A stretch of 64,000 nucleotides of DNA from Leptospiraceae bacterium. Its GTDB lineage: Bacteria; Spirochaetota; Leptospiria; Leptospirales; Leptospiraceae. The position numbers were made by a program, and so were the translations under genes. Location of the stretch: positions 406,001-470,000 of the forward strand of contig JABTUZ010000002.1 of the NCBI GenBank assembly GCA_015075105.1, read 5' to 3'. This document shows, one piece after another, positions 19,927-28,709 of this stretch. The notes under the pieces are model-generated. The model did not search any database and had not been told where the DNA came from. It saw nothing but the letters and a program-made list of their open reading frames with translations. Within the stretch, counting starts at the first letter, position 1. Each line of letters starts with the position of its first letter.

Positions 19927-21531
19927 ATGAATCTTAGAACTACAAATATTGAAAAGCTTCAATCTGTAAAATTTGATGTACTAATTTTGGGTGGTGGAAT
20001 AAATGGTGCAGTCAGTGCGGCTGTTCTTTCGGCAAGAGGAGCAAAAGTTGCTCTGATAGACAAAGCTGATTTTGCCGGACTTACCAGCAGCAGCTCATCC
20101 AACCTTGCGTGGGGCGGGATTAAATACATGGAAACTCTCGAATTTCCCTTAGTCAGAAAACTTTGTATGTCGAGAAATCATCTAATCCGAAGTTATCCAT
20201 CTACCGTAGAAGAAATTCGATTTTTCACTACACATGAGAAAAACTTTCGTCACGGACTTTGGAAACTACTCGCAGGCACTTGGCTTTACTGGCTAATAGG
20301 GAATTGCTTTACAAAAATTCCAAGGCTACTCACAAGAAAAACAATTCAAAAAGAAGAGCCTTTCGTCAACATAGATACAAGCAATGGAGGTTTTGAATAC
20401 TCCGATGCTTATCTTCATGATAACGACGCTCGATTTGTTTTTAATTTTATTCGCTCCTCTTTAAACTATGGTTGTATCGCCGCCAATTATGTTGAATCTC
20501 TCGGAGCACAAAAAAAGTCCGATGAATACTGGAGTATTAAAGCTAAAGATAAAATTTCAGGAAAGCAATTTACTATCTCTGCAAAAATTCTAATCAATGC
20601 CTGTGGACCATATTTAGATGCACACAATAAACTTACCAAAGAATCCACTATTCACAAACACGTTTTTTCAAAAGGGATTCACCTAATCGTAAACCAGATC
20701 ACTCCAAATAAAAGAGTGCTAACTTTTTTTGCAAACGATGGAAGATTATTTTTTGTAATTCCAATGGGAAACCGTACTTGCATAGGAACTACAGATACAA
20801 AGTTAGATACTCCGGAGTCCTACGTTACATCCGAAGATAGGAAATTTGTATTAGACAATATCAATCACTTGCTAAAACTTCCTTCTCCTTTAACCGAAAA
20901 AGATATAATTGCCGAGCGTTGCGGGGTGAGACCTCTCGTAGTTACAACTTCTTCCAACTCTGAAGGAGATTGGATGCAACTATCCAGAAAGCACGCAGTA
21001 GAGAGCAATTCTACCTCTAAACATATAAGCATCTTTGGAGGAAAACTCACAGATTGTTTAAACGTAGGTGAAGAAATTTATGAAATCGTCCAATCCATGG
21101 GAATCCTTTTTAATTTCCCAACTAAAAAATGGTATGGCGAACCCTCAGAGGAAATCAAAAACGAATTTCTCCACCAAGCAAAATTAATTGGGTTAGATGA
21201 GATGACCTCTCCTCTATCTTCAGAAGTGTTAAGCAAACGCCTTTGGAGAAGATACGGTGCTCAATCATTTGCACTATTAGAAAATATTCGTATGGATCCG
21301 AAAATGGCCGAAATTTTAATTGAAGGCTCAGAGTATATTCGTTGCGAAATAGAGCAAACAGCAAAAAGAGAAATGGTAACGAAACTCGAAGACTTCCTAA
21401 GAAGGCGATCCAAGATAGATCAAGTAGTTAGAAAAGAAGAACTCAAAAAATCGAAAGGATTAAAAGAAGCGTGTAAAATTCTTTTTGGAATCGAAGCAAC
21501 TTCTAAATACAATGAGTATTTTTCTAATTAA
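19927..21531 (+). CDS. glpD: FAD-dependent glycerol-3-phosphate dehydrogenase
   Basis: 534 residues of the GlpA/GlpD family. The N-terminal dinucleotide-binding motif is DVLILGGGINGAVSAAVLSA, followed by the acidic end of beta-2 (VALIDKADFAGLTSSSSSNLAWGG, a family hallmark). LINACGPYLD and VIPMGNRTCIGTTDTKLDTP lie in the substrate region, and ISIFGGKLTDCLNVGEEI closes the FAD site. A C-terminal helical DAO_C-like domain follows. The enzyme oxidises glycerol-3-phosphate to dihydroxyacetone phosphate and passes electrons to quinone at the inner membrane. No glpK or glpF is nearby. The 3' end is 3 bases from the convergent hypothetical gene, leaving no room for a separate terminator. Confidence 0.94.
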   Translation: MNLRTTNIEKLQSVKFDVLILGGGINGAVSAAVLSARGAKVALIDKADFAGLTSSSSSNLAWGGIKYMETLEFPLVRKLCMSRNHLIRSYPSTVEEIRFFTTHEKNFRHGLWKLLAGTWLYWLIGNCFTKIPRLLTRKTIQKEEPFVNIDTSNGGFEYSDAYLHDNDARFVFNFIRSSLNYGCIAANYVESLGAQKKSDEYWSIKAKDKISGKQFTISAKILINACGPYLDAHNKLTKESTIHKHVFSKGIHLIVNQITPNKRVLTFFANDGRLFFVIPMGNRTCIGTTDTKLDTPESYVTSEDRKFVLDNINHLLKLPSPLTEKDIIAERCGVRPLVVTTSSNSEGDWMQLSRKHAVESNSTSKHISIFGGKLTDCLNVGEEIYEIVQSMGILFNFPTKKWYGEPSEEIKNEFLHQAKLIGLDEMTSPLSSEVLSKRLWRRYGAQSFALLENIRMDPKMAEILIEGSEYIRCEIEQTAKREMVTKLEDFLRRRSKIDQVVRKEELKKSKGLKEACKILFGIEATSKYNEYFSN

Positions 21532-21534
21532 AAT

Positions 21535-22332
21535 TTACTTTTTTTCTTTTAAATTCTGATCTCTTCTGGAATAAGCCGGGTCAATGTTTCCCATAGAAAT
21601 GGACAATTCTTCCAAATCTGGTTTCATCCAGACATTGGGATAGATTCCTTCTCCTTCCAAAACTTTAAAGAAATTGTCTGAATGAATAGTTAAATATTTA
21701 TTCCTGTCTTTGGAAATTACTCTTTCTATTTCGTGTCGTAAATTTTCAAAGTCTGTCTCGTTTATGTTTGCTGGAAAATCGGCTTCGTGTAACAATTTCA
21801 GTAAAATTACAAACCTACCGGAGTGTTTTAAAATTTTTAAAGCAAAAAGCATCTCTCTTAGTTTTAGTAAATACAAATAGGGTCTTGTGTTTTTTGCAAA
21901 AATTAGTTTCTGCTCTGCTTCTTCAATATCCCGAAATCCCATTCGTAAAAATGCAATTGTTTCAGTTTTTTCTTTTCCTCTTGAAATAGATCCAAGTCTA
22001 TTTAATTCCATTCGTATCATGTAAATATTTTTTGTAAGTGTACTTTCATATAGAGAGATTAATAATTTTTGAGTATGTCGTATTCTTTGATAGGCCTTTG
22101 AATAATCTGATTCAATATATAAAATTTGAGATTCTACGTAATGCTGGATACATCTTTTATAGAGTTTTTTTTCTTCATCTGAACCAAAATTGGAAACTGT
22201 AGAATTGATTGACTGCAAGATTAATTGATTCTCTTCCATACCGTAAGCTACTTGCTGATTAGCAGAGCTGGAATATTCATCAATTTTCCATAAAAATAAA
22301 AAACAAATTATTATGTAAAATTTTTTACTCAT
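21535..22332 (-). CDS. Exported hypothetical helical protein
   Basis: 265 residues. A short hydrophobic N-terminus (KKFYIIICFLFLWKI) is a probable signal peptide or anchor, followed by an almost wholly helical, charged region with a TPR-like flavour (CIQHYVESQILYIESDYSKAYQRIRHTQKLLISLYES; LLKLREMLFALKILKHSGRFVILLKLL). No catalytic motif or named domain recognised. It lies 151 bases downstream of the mlaE gene on the same strand. Function unknown; a periplasmic scaffold role would be only a guess. Confidence 0.75.
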   Translation of the reverse strand: MSKKFYIIICFLFLWKIDEYSSSANQQVAYGMEENQLILQSINSTVSNFGSDEEKKLYKRCIQHYVESQILYIESDYSKAYQRIRHTQKLLISLYESTLTKNIYMIRMELNRLGSISRGKEKTETIAFLRMGFRDIEEAEQKLIFAKNTRPYLYLLKLREMLFALKILKHSGRFVILLKLLHEADFPANINETDFENLRHEIERVISKDRNKYLTIHSDNFFKVLEGEGIYPNVWMKPDLEELSISMGNIDPAYSRRDQNLKEKK

Positions 22333-22483
22333 ATAGTCTCAAATAATTTTCGGTGAAATTTATATTTTTTGAATGAAAAATAAAAATTAGTTGCTTCTTG
22401 AAACTTTATGTCTTTTTGAATTAGAAAAGAAATTGTAAACTATTAAAAGCAATCACTAGAATATTAAACTTTTTTGAAAATTT

Positions 22484-23251
22484 TTAATTATTATAAAAAA
22501 TTGCAGTAGTAGTATAACCAAGAAATATAACCATAAGAAAAGAAGTTACAACTGACTCTCTTGTAGTTTTCCCTACACCTATAGCACCGTTAGTCGTACG
22601 GAGTCCATGAGAACATGCAATGGTTGAAACAGTAACTCCAAATATAAAACCTTTCAATACTCCGATATATAAATCCTTCAACCCATTTATTGAAGCAATC
22701 CTTGTAACTACATCGTCAAAATATATTTTGTATTCAATACCCAATTGAAAATGTCCGATTGCCGCACCTCCGAGTATTCCTAAAATCGAAGAGTAAACAC
22801 AAAGCACAGGCACCATCACAGACAATCCCACAATTCTCGGCATTACCAGATAACGTACCGGATCAATCGACATTACTTCTAATGCGTCAATCTCCTCTGA
22901 TACCTTCATCGTACCAATTTCTGCGGCAATGGCAGAGCCTACAGAGGCAGACAAAATAAGCGCAGTCATAAAAGGCGACATTTCTCGTGTCAAAGTAATC
23001 GTAAGTAATACTCCGATTTGACCTTCTGCACCAAAGTCTCTAAGACCAAGACCTGTGTTTAGTCCCATGATCATCCCTGTGAAAATCGCGACAACCGATA
23101 CCACAAAAAAACTGCCAACACCTGCAATGTACATCTGATGAATTATTTCATTTCTTTTAAAAAAAATAGCTTTAAGCTGAAAAATAGCTTTGAACAGTAG
23201 AATTAACGTATAACCTGCTCCTGAAATATAGCTAAAAATTAATTTCATCAT
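22484..23251 (-). CDS. mlaE: MlaE/YrbE-family lipid ABC transporter permease
   Basis: 255 residues with the MlaE family signature around the ETIGxx-type helical hairpin: [57 protein letters not shown] (the TRE...GPV-like region and the conserved AAELGTM-type EAELG motif) and [22 protein letters not shown]. Five to six membrane helices. Partners MlaF (ATPase) and MlaD (MCE) normally encoded beside it are absent here, so they must lie elsewhere or the protein works differently. Family role: phospholipid transport between inner and outer membranes. It follows the aromatic-repeat exported protein by 50 bases on the same strand. Confidence 0.93.
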   Translation of the reverse strand: MMKLIFSYISGAGYTLILLFKAIFQLKAIFFKRNEIIHQMYIAGVGSFFVVSVVAIFTGMIMGLNTGLGLRDFGAEGQIGVLLTITLTREMSPFMTALILSASVGSAIAAEIGTMKVSEEIDALEVMSIDPVRYLVMPRIVGLSVMVPVLCVYSSILGILGGAAIGHFQLGIEYKIYFDDVVTRIASINGLKDLYIGVLKGFIFGVTVSTIACSHGLRTTNGAIGVGKTTRESVVTSFLMVIFLGYTTTAIFYNN

Positions 23252-23301
23252 ATAACTCTTTGCATAATTATTCAGTCAGAAATAATTTACATCTTCCCTT
23301 T

Positions 23302-24753
23302 TTAAAACTTTTTCTTATACAATTCATCGCTAACAGATTTTTCTTCAGAAGAAATTTTTATAAACCACAAAAGTTGCAAAGATCTCTTTTCGTATTCTCT
23401 TTCGTAGCCAAATAATCCGTAAAGTATTTTTATTTTAGTTCGATGCTCTTCAAAAGATAAATCTAATAAAAACGGAATGTATATATGAAATTCGGTATCT
23501 GTCCATCTTTGTGTGTAAAGCCTCATAAATAAAGAAAATCTTCTCTCCCCATTGATGAATCTTTTGTACTCTATTATTGACCAAATCGGCTCCCAGTTTT
23601 TTTCCACTGTATCCGAACGAATCGGAAACAATGAAAATAAACTCCAGTCCATATTGCCTTCAGTGTCCTTATGGTATCTGAACAAGGGCCAAATCTTAAA
23701 ATACTTATCTGTCCTCTCTTCTTTTTTATAATATTGATTCATACTCCAGACAAAAGGCAAAAAAAAGTGGTAGCTTGTTTTCACAAGGTGAGTATCTGTT
23801 CTCAAATTTAGATACAATGGTGTGATAAAAGTTGCTTCTTTTCCTGCATATCTTGAATAGCCATAAAAAGGAAAAAATATATGTTTTCTGTAATCTTTAT
23901 CGTTTGAATAACCATATTGAAAAAGATAAAACAACTGAAAACTTACTTCGCCTGTTTTTTTATCGTAGCCGTAGCTAAACATTGAGCCAAGAATAGGAAA
24001 CCACAAAACTGAATAACTTCGCATATTCCCGTATTCAGATTTTTTAAAATTGAAGATCGGCCATATAAAAGTATAAGATGTAGGCTCTTTCTTATCCAAG
24101 AAATCTTCACCCCATTGTACAAAAGGCCAAAAAATAGAATAATGCCTGTACTTGCCGATATGTTCCTTAATTGAAAAAAATGGAAGAACTCGATATTCTT
24201 TTCTAACCTCAGACGACCCAAACAAAGTAAGAGGCCACAAAATAGAAAATGCTTTATATTCTTTATGACTCCAACTCGAATACAAAGGAAATAAAAAGAA
24301 ATTAATTTCGCTCCATGCAATTTTAGAACGAACACTTCCAAAAAAAGGAAAAAATGCAAGATACCTTTCTCTATCCGTATCACCTTTCCCCCATTGTAAA
24401 AAAGGTGATAGAATTAAATCTGTATCTTCACCAGTGTCAGGATGTTGTAGAGTGTCTTTGGAAAATAAAAATAAAAAACTCCATTTTTCCCAATAGTTTG
24501 TTTTTTCTCTGTAAAATATCGGATAAAGAAAAGTTTGGAATTTATGGTCACTTTGTTTTTCATGGTAGCTACTAAAAAAGGGTCTAATTATAAATTCAGT
24601 TTGACCTGCTCTTTTTTCGCTTTCGTACAAAAACCAAAACTGCCAATAATCTGATTTTGAACTGCCGTAGGTTTGCGTTGGGTTTTTTGCATAAACCTCT
24701 ACTGCGAAACCAAATAATAAAAAGAAACAAAATACATATCTAAGAGTTTTCAT
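23302..24753 (-). CDS. Exported aromatic-repeat protein, possible outer-membrane beta protein
   Basis: 483 residues from ATG 24753, which begins a clear signal peptide (KTLRYVFCFFLLFGFAVEVYA). The frame is open to an ATG at 24846, but the extra 31 residues would precede the signal. The mature part is built of recurring units of roughly 20-45 residues, each holding an F/Y-S-x-L-W-P-x or L-F-P-L/F-F/Y core (FLYPIFYRE, YLAFFPFFG, FFLFPLYSSW, FSILWPLTLFG, YSIFWPFVQWG, YTFIWPIFNF, YSVLWFPILG, IFFPFYGYS, FFLPFVWSM, FKIWPLFRY) separated by polar turns. This pattern suggests short amphipathic beta-strands and an outer-membrane barrel or sheet. No named domain recognised. Located directly upstream of mlaE. 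Confidence 0.8.
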   Translation of the reverse strand: MKTLRYVFCFFLLFGFAVEVYAKNPTQTYGSSKSDYWQFWFLYESEKRAGQTEFIIRPFFSSYHEKQSDHKFQTFLYPIFYREKTNYWEKWSFLFLFSKDTLQHPDTGEDTDLILSPFLQWGKGDTDRERYLAFFPFFGSVRSKIAWSEINFFLFPLYSSWSHKEYKAFSILWPLTLFGSSEVRKEYRVLPFFSIKEHIGKYRHYSIFWPFVQWGEDFLDKKEPTSYTFIWPIFNFKKSEYGNMRSYSVLWFPILGSMFSYGYDKKTGEVSFQLFYLFQYGYSNDKDYRKHIFFPFYGYSRYAGKEATFITPLYLNLRTDTHLVKTSYHFFLPFVWSMNQYYKKEERTDKYFKIWPLFRYHKDTEGNMDWSLFSLFPIRSDTVEKNWEPIWSIIEYKRFINGERRFSLFMRLYTQRWTDTEFHIYIPFLLDLSFEEHRTKIKILYGLFGYEREYEKRSLQLLWFIKISSEEKSVSDELYKKKF

Positions 24754-24824
24754 AACTGTTGGTAACGGGGTAGTCGGAGCGCTGCATATTCGTCTCCAAC
24801 AGTTCCATCGGTTTGTGTGATCAC
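24750..24824 (-). CDS. Possible 24-codon leader ORF overlapping the start of the aromatic-repeat gene
   Basis: GTG at 24824 opens a 24-codon frame that ends in a TGA sharing ATGA with the start codon of the downstream gene (24753). Its base composition is near half G+C by count, unlike the A+T-rich surroundings. A TATATA element ends only 4 bases before the GTG, so a transcript from a promoter there would have almost no leader. There is no Shine-Dalgarno sequence, and the peptide is not one I recognise. It could be a coupling leader peptide, or simply a GC-rich structured RNA element. Confidence 0.3.
   Translation of the reverse strand: MITQTDGTVGDEYAALRLPRYQQL
24754..24804 (-). promoter_or_regulatory. 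GC-rich inverted repeat just upstream of the aromatic-repeat gene
   Basis: AACTGTTGG (24754-24762) and CCAACAGTT (24796-24804) are perfect 9-bp inverted repeats enclosing 33 bases, and the outer arm abuts the start codon of the downstream gene. A nested GGAG/CTCC pair can extend the structure. In the mRNA it would bury the translation start, so a translational control element is possible. Confidence 0.45.
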
Positions 24825-24920
24825 CTTTATATATTTTTAATTCCAAATTTCATTCATCTTTTTTTAAAAAATTTTATTTCTCTATAAAAATTTGTCTTAG
24901 TATTGAGGTAAACTATATTT

Positions 24921-25340
24921 ATGATAACAAATATAGAATTACAAAAAATAACAGACATAGCCATGAAAACTTTTTCTTCCCCCTTGACAAATGAAGATTT
25001 TGATTTACTAAAAAGTGAAAGAAACAGAAAGATAGATCGCTATAAAAAATTAACCTGCATACTTTGGGTGAAACCGGAATCTGACCCTTTACTGATTTTT
25101 AATATACTCTATTATTTCAGTTTTCAAAATAGAATAAAATATGTTACAAGTCCAAAACCATTCAATAAATTTTTAGATAAATGTATGATGGCATCAAATA
25201 ACAGAACTTTTACAAAAGACAAAAAGCCAAGATTAATCAGTATGGTTGCTGATTTAATTTGCTATTCTGAGATATTAGTCGAAAAAAATAAAATAAATTT
25301 TAATGACATAATTTTATGGAGCGAATTAAAAAAATTATAA
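24921..25340 (+). CDS. Hypothetical protein, 139 aa
   Basis: A short cytoplasmic-type protein with no signal peptide and mixed helix/strand character (WVKPESDPLLIFNILYYFSF; KPRLISMVADLICYSEILVEK). No motif or family recognised. It is the first of four co-directional genes; the lipid kinase starts 45 bases after its stop. ATG 24921 is the only plausible start. Divergent from the aromatic-repeat gene, with a 96-base A+T-rich gap holding presumptive promoters for both. Confidence 0.65.
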   Translation: MITNIELQKITDIAMKTFSSPLTNEDFDLLKSERNRKIDRYKKLTCILWVKPESDPLLIFNILYYFSFQNRIKYVTSPKPFNKFLDKCMMASNNRTFTKDKKPRLISMVADLICYSEILVEKNKINFNDIILWSELKKL

Positions 25341-25385
25341 AATTTTTCTTTTCAACTTATCTATATTTTAAAACATTCAACTTAT

Positions 25386-26327
25386 ATGAAAAATAAAAAA
25401 GCAATATTGATATTTAACCCGGGAAGCGGTAAAAAAAAATCACCAGAAAGAGCCTTGGACTTTTCCAACCATTGGAATAATCGTTTTGGATCAGAAATTA
25501 AACTGAGGGCCACGAAATCTTTTTCTGATATTCGAATCAGCTCTTCCGAAAACTCAGATTATGACATAATGATTTTTATGGGTGGAGACGGGACTTTAAG
25601 CGAATGCCTCCAAGGGGTTTGCGAGAAAGAAAAATTTAAGCCTCTAAAAAATCCTGTTGGTTTTTTACCAGGAGGTACCGGAAATTCATTTCTTCGAGAC
25701 TTTGGAATTTCTACTTATGAAGAAGGGCGAGATGCGTTACTTGATGCAATTCAAAAAAACCAATCTATAAATGTGGACTTGTCAATTGTTTCCTATCTTT
25801 CCGAAGAAAATAAAAAACCTTTGAAAAGAGTTTGTTTTAATATTTTTGGCTTAGGAGTAATTCCGGACGCAGCAGAAACGGCGATTAAAATGAGATTTCT
25901 TGGAGACTTAAACTATTTAGTCGGAGTTTTAAAAAGTGCATTCACTACAAAAAAGCTAAACACAAAAGCAAACATTGACGGTAAAGAAGAGTTTTTATCT
26001 TGCAAGGCTCTTAGTATAAATAACTCCAGATATACCGGTGGGGCTATTGAAATTGCGCCCGCAGTTCGAGTGAATGATGGTAAATTATTTTTAATGATAC
26101 CAGAAGAAACAAGCCCACTCGCAATGTTGAATTTATTCCCTATGATTATGAAAGGAAAACACTTAGATCACCCTAAGGTCAGAACCGAATTCATTAAAGA
26201 AGCACAGTTTATAAGAGACGATTCATTTTTAATGAATATTGATGGCGAATTAGAAAAAGGATTCAATCCTAATATAAAAATTCAACCTGATTTCTGGAAA
26301 CTTTTTATGCCTAAAGGACGAGTTTAG
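25386..26327 (+). CDS. Diacylglycerol/sphingosine kinase-type lipid kinase (YegS/DgkB-like)
   Basis: 313 residues with the DAGK catalytic-domain signatures: the N-terminal phosphate loop FNPGSGKKKSPERA, the nucleotide-binding MGGDGTLSECLQG and FLPGGTGNSFLRDFG. The C-terminal beta domain carries MNIDGELEKGF, where Asp/Glu ligate a structural metal. The family phosphorylates diacylglycerol or related lipids with ATP at the cytoplasmic membrane face; the exact substrate is open. Its stop overlaps the GTG of pyrE by one base, so the two are translationally linked. Confidence 0.9.
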   Translation: MKNKKAILIFNPGSGKKKSPERALDFSNHWNNRFGSEIKLRATKSFSDIRISSSENSDYDIMIFMGGDGTLSECLQGVCEKEKFKPLKNPVGFLPGGTGNSFLRDFGISTYEEGRDALLDAIQKNQSINVDLSIVSYLSEENKKPLKRVCFNIFGLGVIPDAAETAIKMRFLGDLNYLVGVLKSAFTTKKLNTKANIDGKEEFLSCKALSINNSRYTGGAIEIAPAVRVNDGKLFLMIPEETSPLAMLNLFPMIMKGKHLDHPKVRTEFIKEAQFIRDDSFLMNIDGELEKGFNPNIKIQPDFWKLFMPKGRV

Positions 26328-26884
26328 TGTCTCCTATAAAGGAAAAAATTTTTTCTCTTATAAAAGAATTTGTTTATAGATACTCTGAGGAAGAATTCAC
26401 ACTCGCTTCAGGAAAAAAGTCACACCATTATTTTAATTGTAAAGAAATTACACTCTACCCTGACCGACTTTCTATCCTTGCAGAATATTTCGTAAAGGAG
26501 CATATTCCTTCTATTCTGCCAAGCCCACCTGAATCAGTCGGAGGACTTACGTTAGGTGCAGACCCTATCAGCTATTCAATTGCACTAGAATATTCAAAAT
26601 CAAATACAAAAGTTTTTCCACTCGTAGTTAGAAAAGAATCAAAAGACCATGGAACAAAAAAAGAAATAGAAGGAGCAATTCAACTTGTAAAATCCTGCTT
26701 AGTCATTGATGATGTAATTACTACCGGTGGCTCGACTATCAAAGCTGTAGAATCTCTTCGTCGTGCAGGACTTGTGGTAGATAAAGGAATCTGTATTTTA
26801 GATAGAGAAGAAGGTGGAAACGAATCTCTATCTTTAATTGGTATAAAAATGTTTCCTATTTTTAAAAAAAGTGATTTTATATGA
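26327..26884 (+). CDS. pyrE: Orotate phosphoribosyltransferase
   Basis: 185 residues from GTG 26327, whose G is shared with the TAG of the lipid-kinase gene. The PRPP-binding loop is CLVIDDVITTGGSTIKAVESLR, and the flexible catalytic loop RKESKDHGTKKEIEG carries the conserved Lys and His residues. LASGKKSHHYFNCKEITL is the OPRT N-terminal signature. It converts orotate and PRPP to OMP in pyrimidine synthesis; carB for the same pathway is in this window at 51925-55236, but the two are not clustered. The stop overlaps the next gene as ATGA. Confidence 0.95.
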   Translation: MSPIKEKIFSLIKEFVYRYSEEEFTLASGKKSHHYFNCKEITLYPDRLSILAEYFVKEHIPSILPSPPESVGGLTLGADPISYSIALEYSKSNTKVFPLVVRKESKDHGTKKEIEGAIQLVKSCLVIDDVITTGGSTIKAVESLRRAGLVVDKGICILDREEGGNESLSLIGIKMFPIFKKSDFI

Positions 26885-27609
26885 ATGGTATTTTCTATTA
26901 CGACATTAATTTTTTCAAAAAAAGACTTCTTCAAAGAATGGGAATTATTGGATTAATCTATCTTTCATTTCTTGTTACAAACTATATCGGAGTCCCACAA
27001 GAAAATAAAATAGAATTCCTAAAAATTTTTCTACCCATCAGTGCTTTACTTGGATTTTTCTTCTATAGAAATTTTCAAAAACAAATGAAGATTGTCCGTG
27101 CAGGAAGAATTGAAATCGACGGAAGTATTTTAAAACAATACGCAGGAACTAACGGCAATTGTTTAGAGTTAAATTTAAAAGATACCAAATCAATTTCCAA
27201 AGATAGTTATCGATCGTATTCTAGATTATTATTAGAAACAGAAGAGCACGAATATTCTTTTCTAAATCTTGCAGATATGCCAAAATTTGAAGAACAAATC
27301 AAGTCAATCACCAATCTAGAAATCCAAGAGGCTAACTTTTCACTTAAAGACATACTAAAAAAAGCTATTACTTACTTTACGCCTTCGTTTGTTTGTGCAT
27401 TTTTAGTATTTTATCCAAAAACAAATATTGATATTAAAATATTATTTTTAGTTATTAATATAAATGCGATTTTTTTTGTTAGAAGTATGACCGAGCACAA
27501 ATCTAATTCTAAATTCATCACAGATAAAGGAATTCAAAGAACTATCCTTGGGCTTATAATTTTGGTAATAATTCAAATAATTGTTTTCGCAGTGCAGGTT
27601 TATTTATAA
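26881..27609 (+). CDS. Hypothetical membrane protein with four helices
   Basis: 242 residues, starting within an ATGA overlap with pyrE. Two N-terminal helices (MGIIGLIYLSFLVTNYIGV; FLKIFLPISALLGFFFYRNF), a central soluble part of about 110 residues with PH-like beta character (RAGRIEIDGSILKQYAG...LETEEHEYSFLNLAD), and C-terminal helices (FTPSFVCAFLVFYP, IKILFLVININAIFFV, TILGLIILVIIQIIVFAVQVYL). No family recognised. Coupling to pyrE suggests co-expression, not shared function. Confidence 0.75.
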   Translation: MNGIFYYDINFFKKRLLQRMGIIGLIYLSFLVTNYIGVPQENKIEFLKIFLPISALLGFFFYRNFQKQMKIVRAGRIEIDGSILKQYAGTNGNCLELNLKDTKSISKDSYRSYSRLLLETEEHEYSFLNLADMPKFEEQIKSITNLEIQEANFSLKDILKKAITYFTPSFVCAFLVFYPKTNIDIKILFLVININAIFFVRSMTEHKSNSKFITDKGIQRTILGLIILVIIQIIVFAVQVYL

Positions 27610-27622
27610 CAGAATTACTAAA

Positions 27623-28402
27623 CTATTTACGATATCGTGCAAAGTAGTTGTCAATTTCTGGTCGTAGTTCTACACCAACTTTTTCAAAAATGTCTAAGAG
27701 TTGTTTGTATGTTCCTTGTCCGCCAAGAAAATCCCAAAATTCTTCTGCAACTTTCAATTCGCTTGGTAAGTCTAACATTCCTGCCATTGTCCAACGTGAA
27801 TAAGGTTTTGGTTCGTAAGGATTGTAAGGAATTGCAATTAACGTATTGATTTTTGCTTTTGAATTTTCAGATAAAACACAAGCTGTCCATTCTAAAAGTG
27901 TTCGCTTATATTCTTTGAAACCGCCTTTGTTTGGCTTTGCAGTTTTGATGTCAAACAAGTAAAATTGGTTGTCGTGACTTTGCAACCAAATATCCACTTT
28001 GGTTGGTTTCACAGTTTTCATTGTTCCTGTTTGTGCAACTTTTCTAATCGCTTCAATTTCGTCTAACTTTTTTGGTTTTGAATTGACAGCTGTCAAGTCG
28101 TCCATAATGTCTTGGATAACTCGTTGTGCTTTTTCGCTGATTTTTGTTCCTGCAGTGGCTTGTGATTTCGCTTCTTTAAAAGTTGTTGACGCTAACGCCA
28201 ATGCAACAGGTTCAAAAATACTTGTTCCGAAATTTGTGTTTAGCGAATGAATAAATGAGAACAACGCCATTCTGTCCTTTCCCAAAAGTCTTGTATGAAA
28301 AGGCATTGAAGCGGGTTCTGGTTTATAGTTTTGAAATTTATTTCGTAAACTATTTTTCAAAACTGTATCAACTTGATTTATTTGTTGTTTAGTTAATGCC
28401 AT
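27623..28402 (-). CDS. Type II restriction endonuclease, TdeIII-like
   Basis: 259 residues. The sequence from KNSLRNKFQNYKPEPASMPFH to NFGTSIFEPVALALA resembles the RE_TdeIII family (named after a Treponema denticola enzyme), as I recall it. A PD-(D/E)xK-type site is visible as KVDIWLQ (Asp137) and LFDIKTAKP (Asp151-Ile-Lys153). It lies 9 bases behind a 98-codon ORF and downstream of a DNA methyltransferase, a standard modification-then-restriction order that lets the methylase accumulate first. Members of this family are reported to recognise GGNCC-like sites, but I cannot confirm the specificity here. Codon usage differs from flanking core genes, which supports lateral acquisition of the module. 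Confidence 0.87.
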   Translation of the reverse strand: MALTKQQINQVDTVLKNSLRNKFQNYKPEPASMPFHTRLLGKDRMALFSFIHSLNTNFGTSIFEPVALALASTTFKEAKSQATAGTKISEKAQRVIQDIMDDLTAVNSKPKKLDEIEAIRKVAQTGTMKTVKPTKVDIWLQSHDNQFYLFDIKTAKPNKGGFKEYKRTLLEWTACVLSENSKAKINTLIAIPYNPYEPKPYSRWTMAGMLDLPSELKVAEEFWDFLGGQGTYKQLLDIFEKVGVELRPEIDNYFARYRK

Positions 28403-28411
28403 TTTTTAATT

Positions 28412-28708
28412 TCATTTTAGTTCATAATGTTCTAAAATAGGCTGCTCTAAAATAAAGAAATCTAATTTGTTTTCTCGCTCTCTAAAGGTGCCGTATTGTT
28501 TCAAATCTAAAATCGCTCTTTCCAACATTTCAAAAGTTTCATCATCATCTAAATACTTAAAACTAAATGCGGAAATTTGCTCTACAATTTTATCTTTTGA
28601 ATTTTCAGTTTCTAATAACGCTGCTTCTTTATTTGAATACAAATTAGAACCCCAAACCTCTACATGTCCTACATTAAAACTTACATAAAAACACTTTTCG
28701 TTCTTCAT
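28412..28708 (-). CDS. Small acidic ORF inside the restriction-modification module
   Basis: 98 residues with no signal peptide, net acidic, mixed alpha/beta (CFYVSFNVGHVEVWGSNLYS; ETFEMLERAILDLKQYGTF). It begins one base after the methyltransferase stop and ends 9 bases before the endonuclease start, so it is part of the transcript. It has no helix-turn-helix, so it is not a typical C (controller) protein. It could be an endonuclease accessory or inhibitor, a subunit, or an unrelated passenger. I do not recognise a family. Confidence 0.65.
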   Translation of the reverse strand: MKNEKCFYVSFNVGHVEVWGSNLYSNKEAALLETENSKDKIVEQISAFSFKYLDDDETFEMLERAILDLKQYGTFRERENKLDFFILEQPILEHYELK

Positions 28709-28709
28709 A

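Noticed and set aside
24754-24804. Integron attC-type recombination site
   Set aside because: The inverted repeat was compared with the GTTRRRY/RYYYAAC core sites and does not match; no integrase is in the window.
24846-24846. Upstream ATG start for the aromatic-repeat protein
   Set aside because: It would put 31 residues in front of a clear signal peptide; the ATG at 24753 fits the signal far better.
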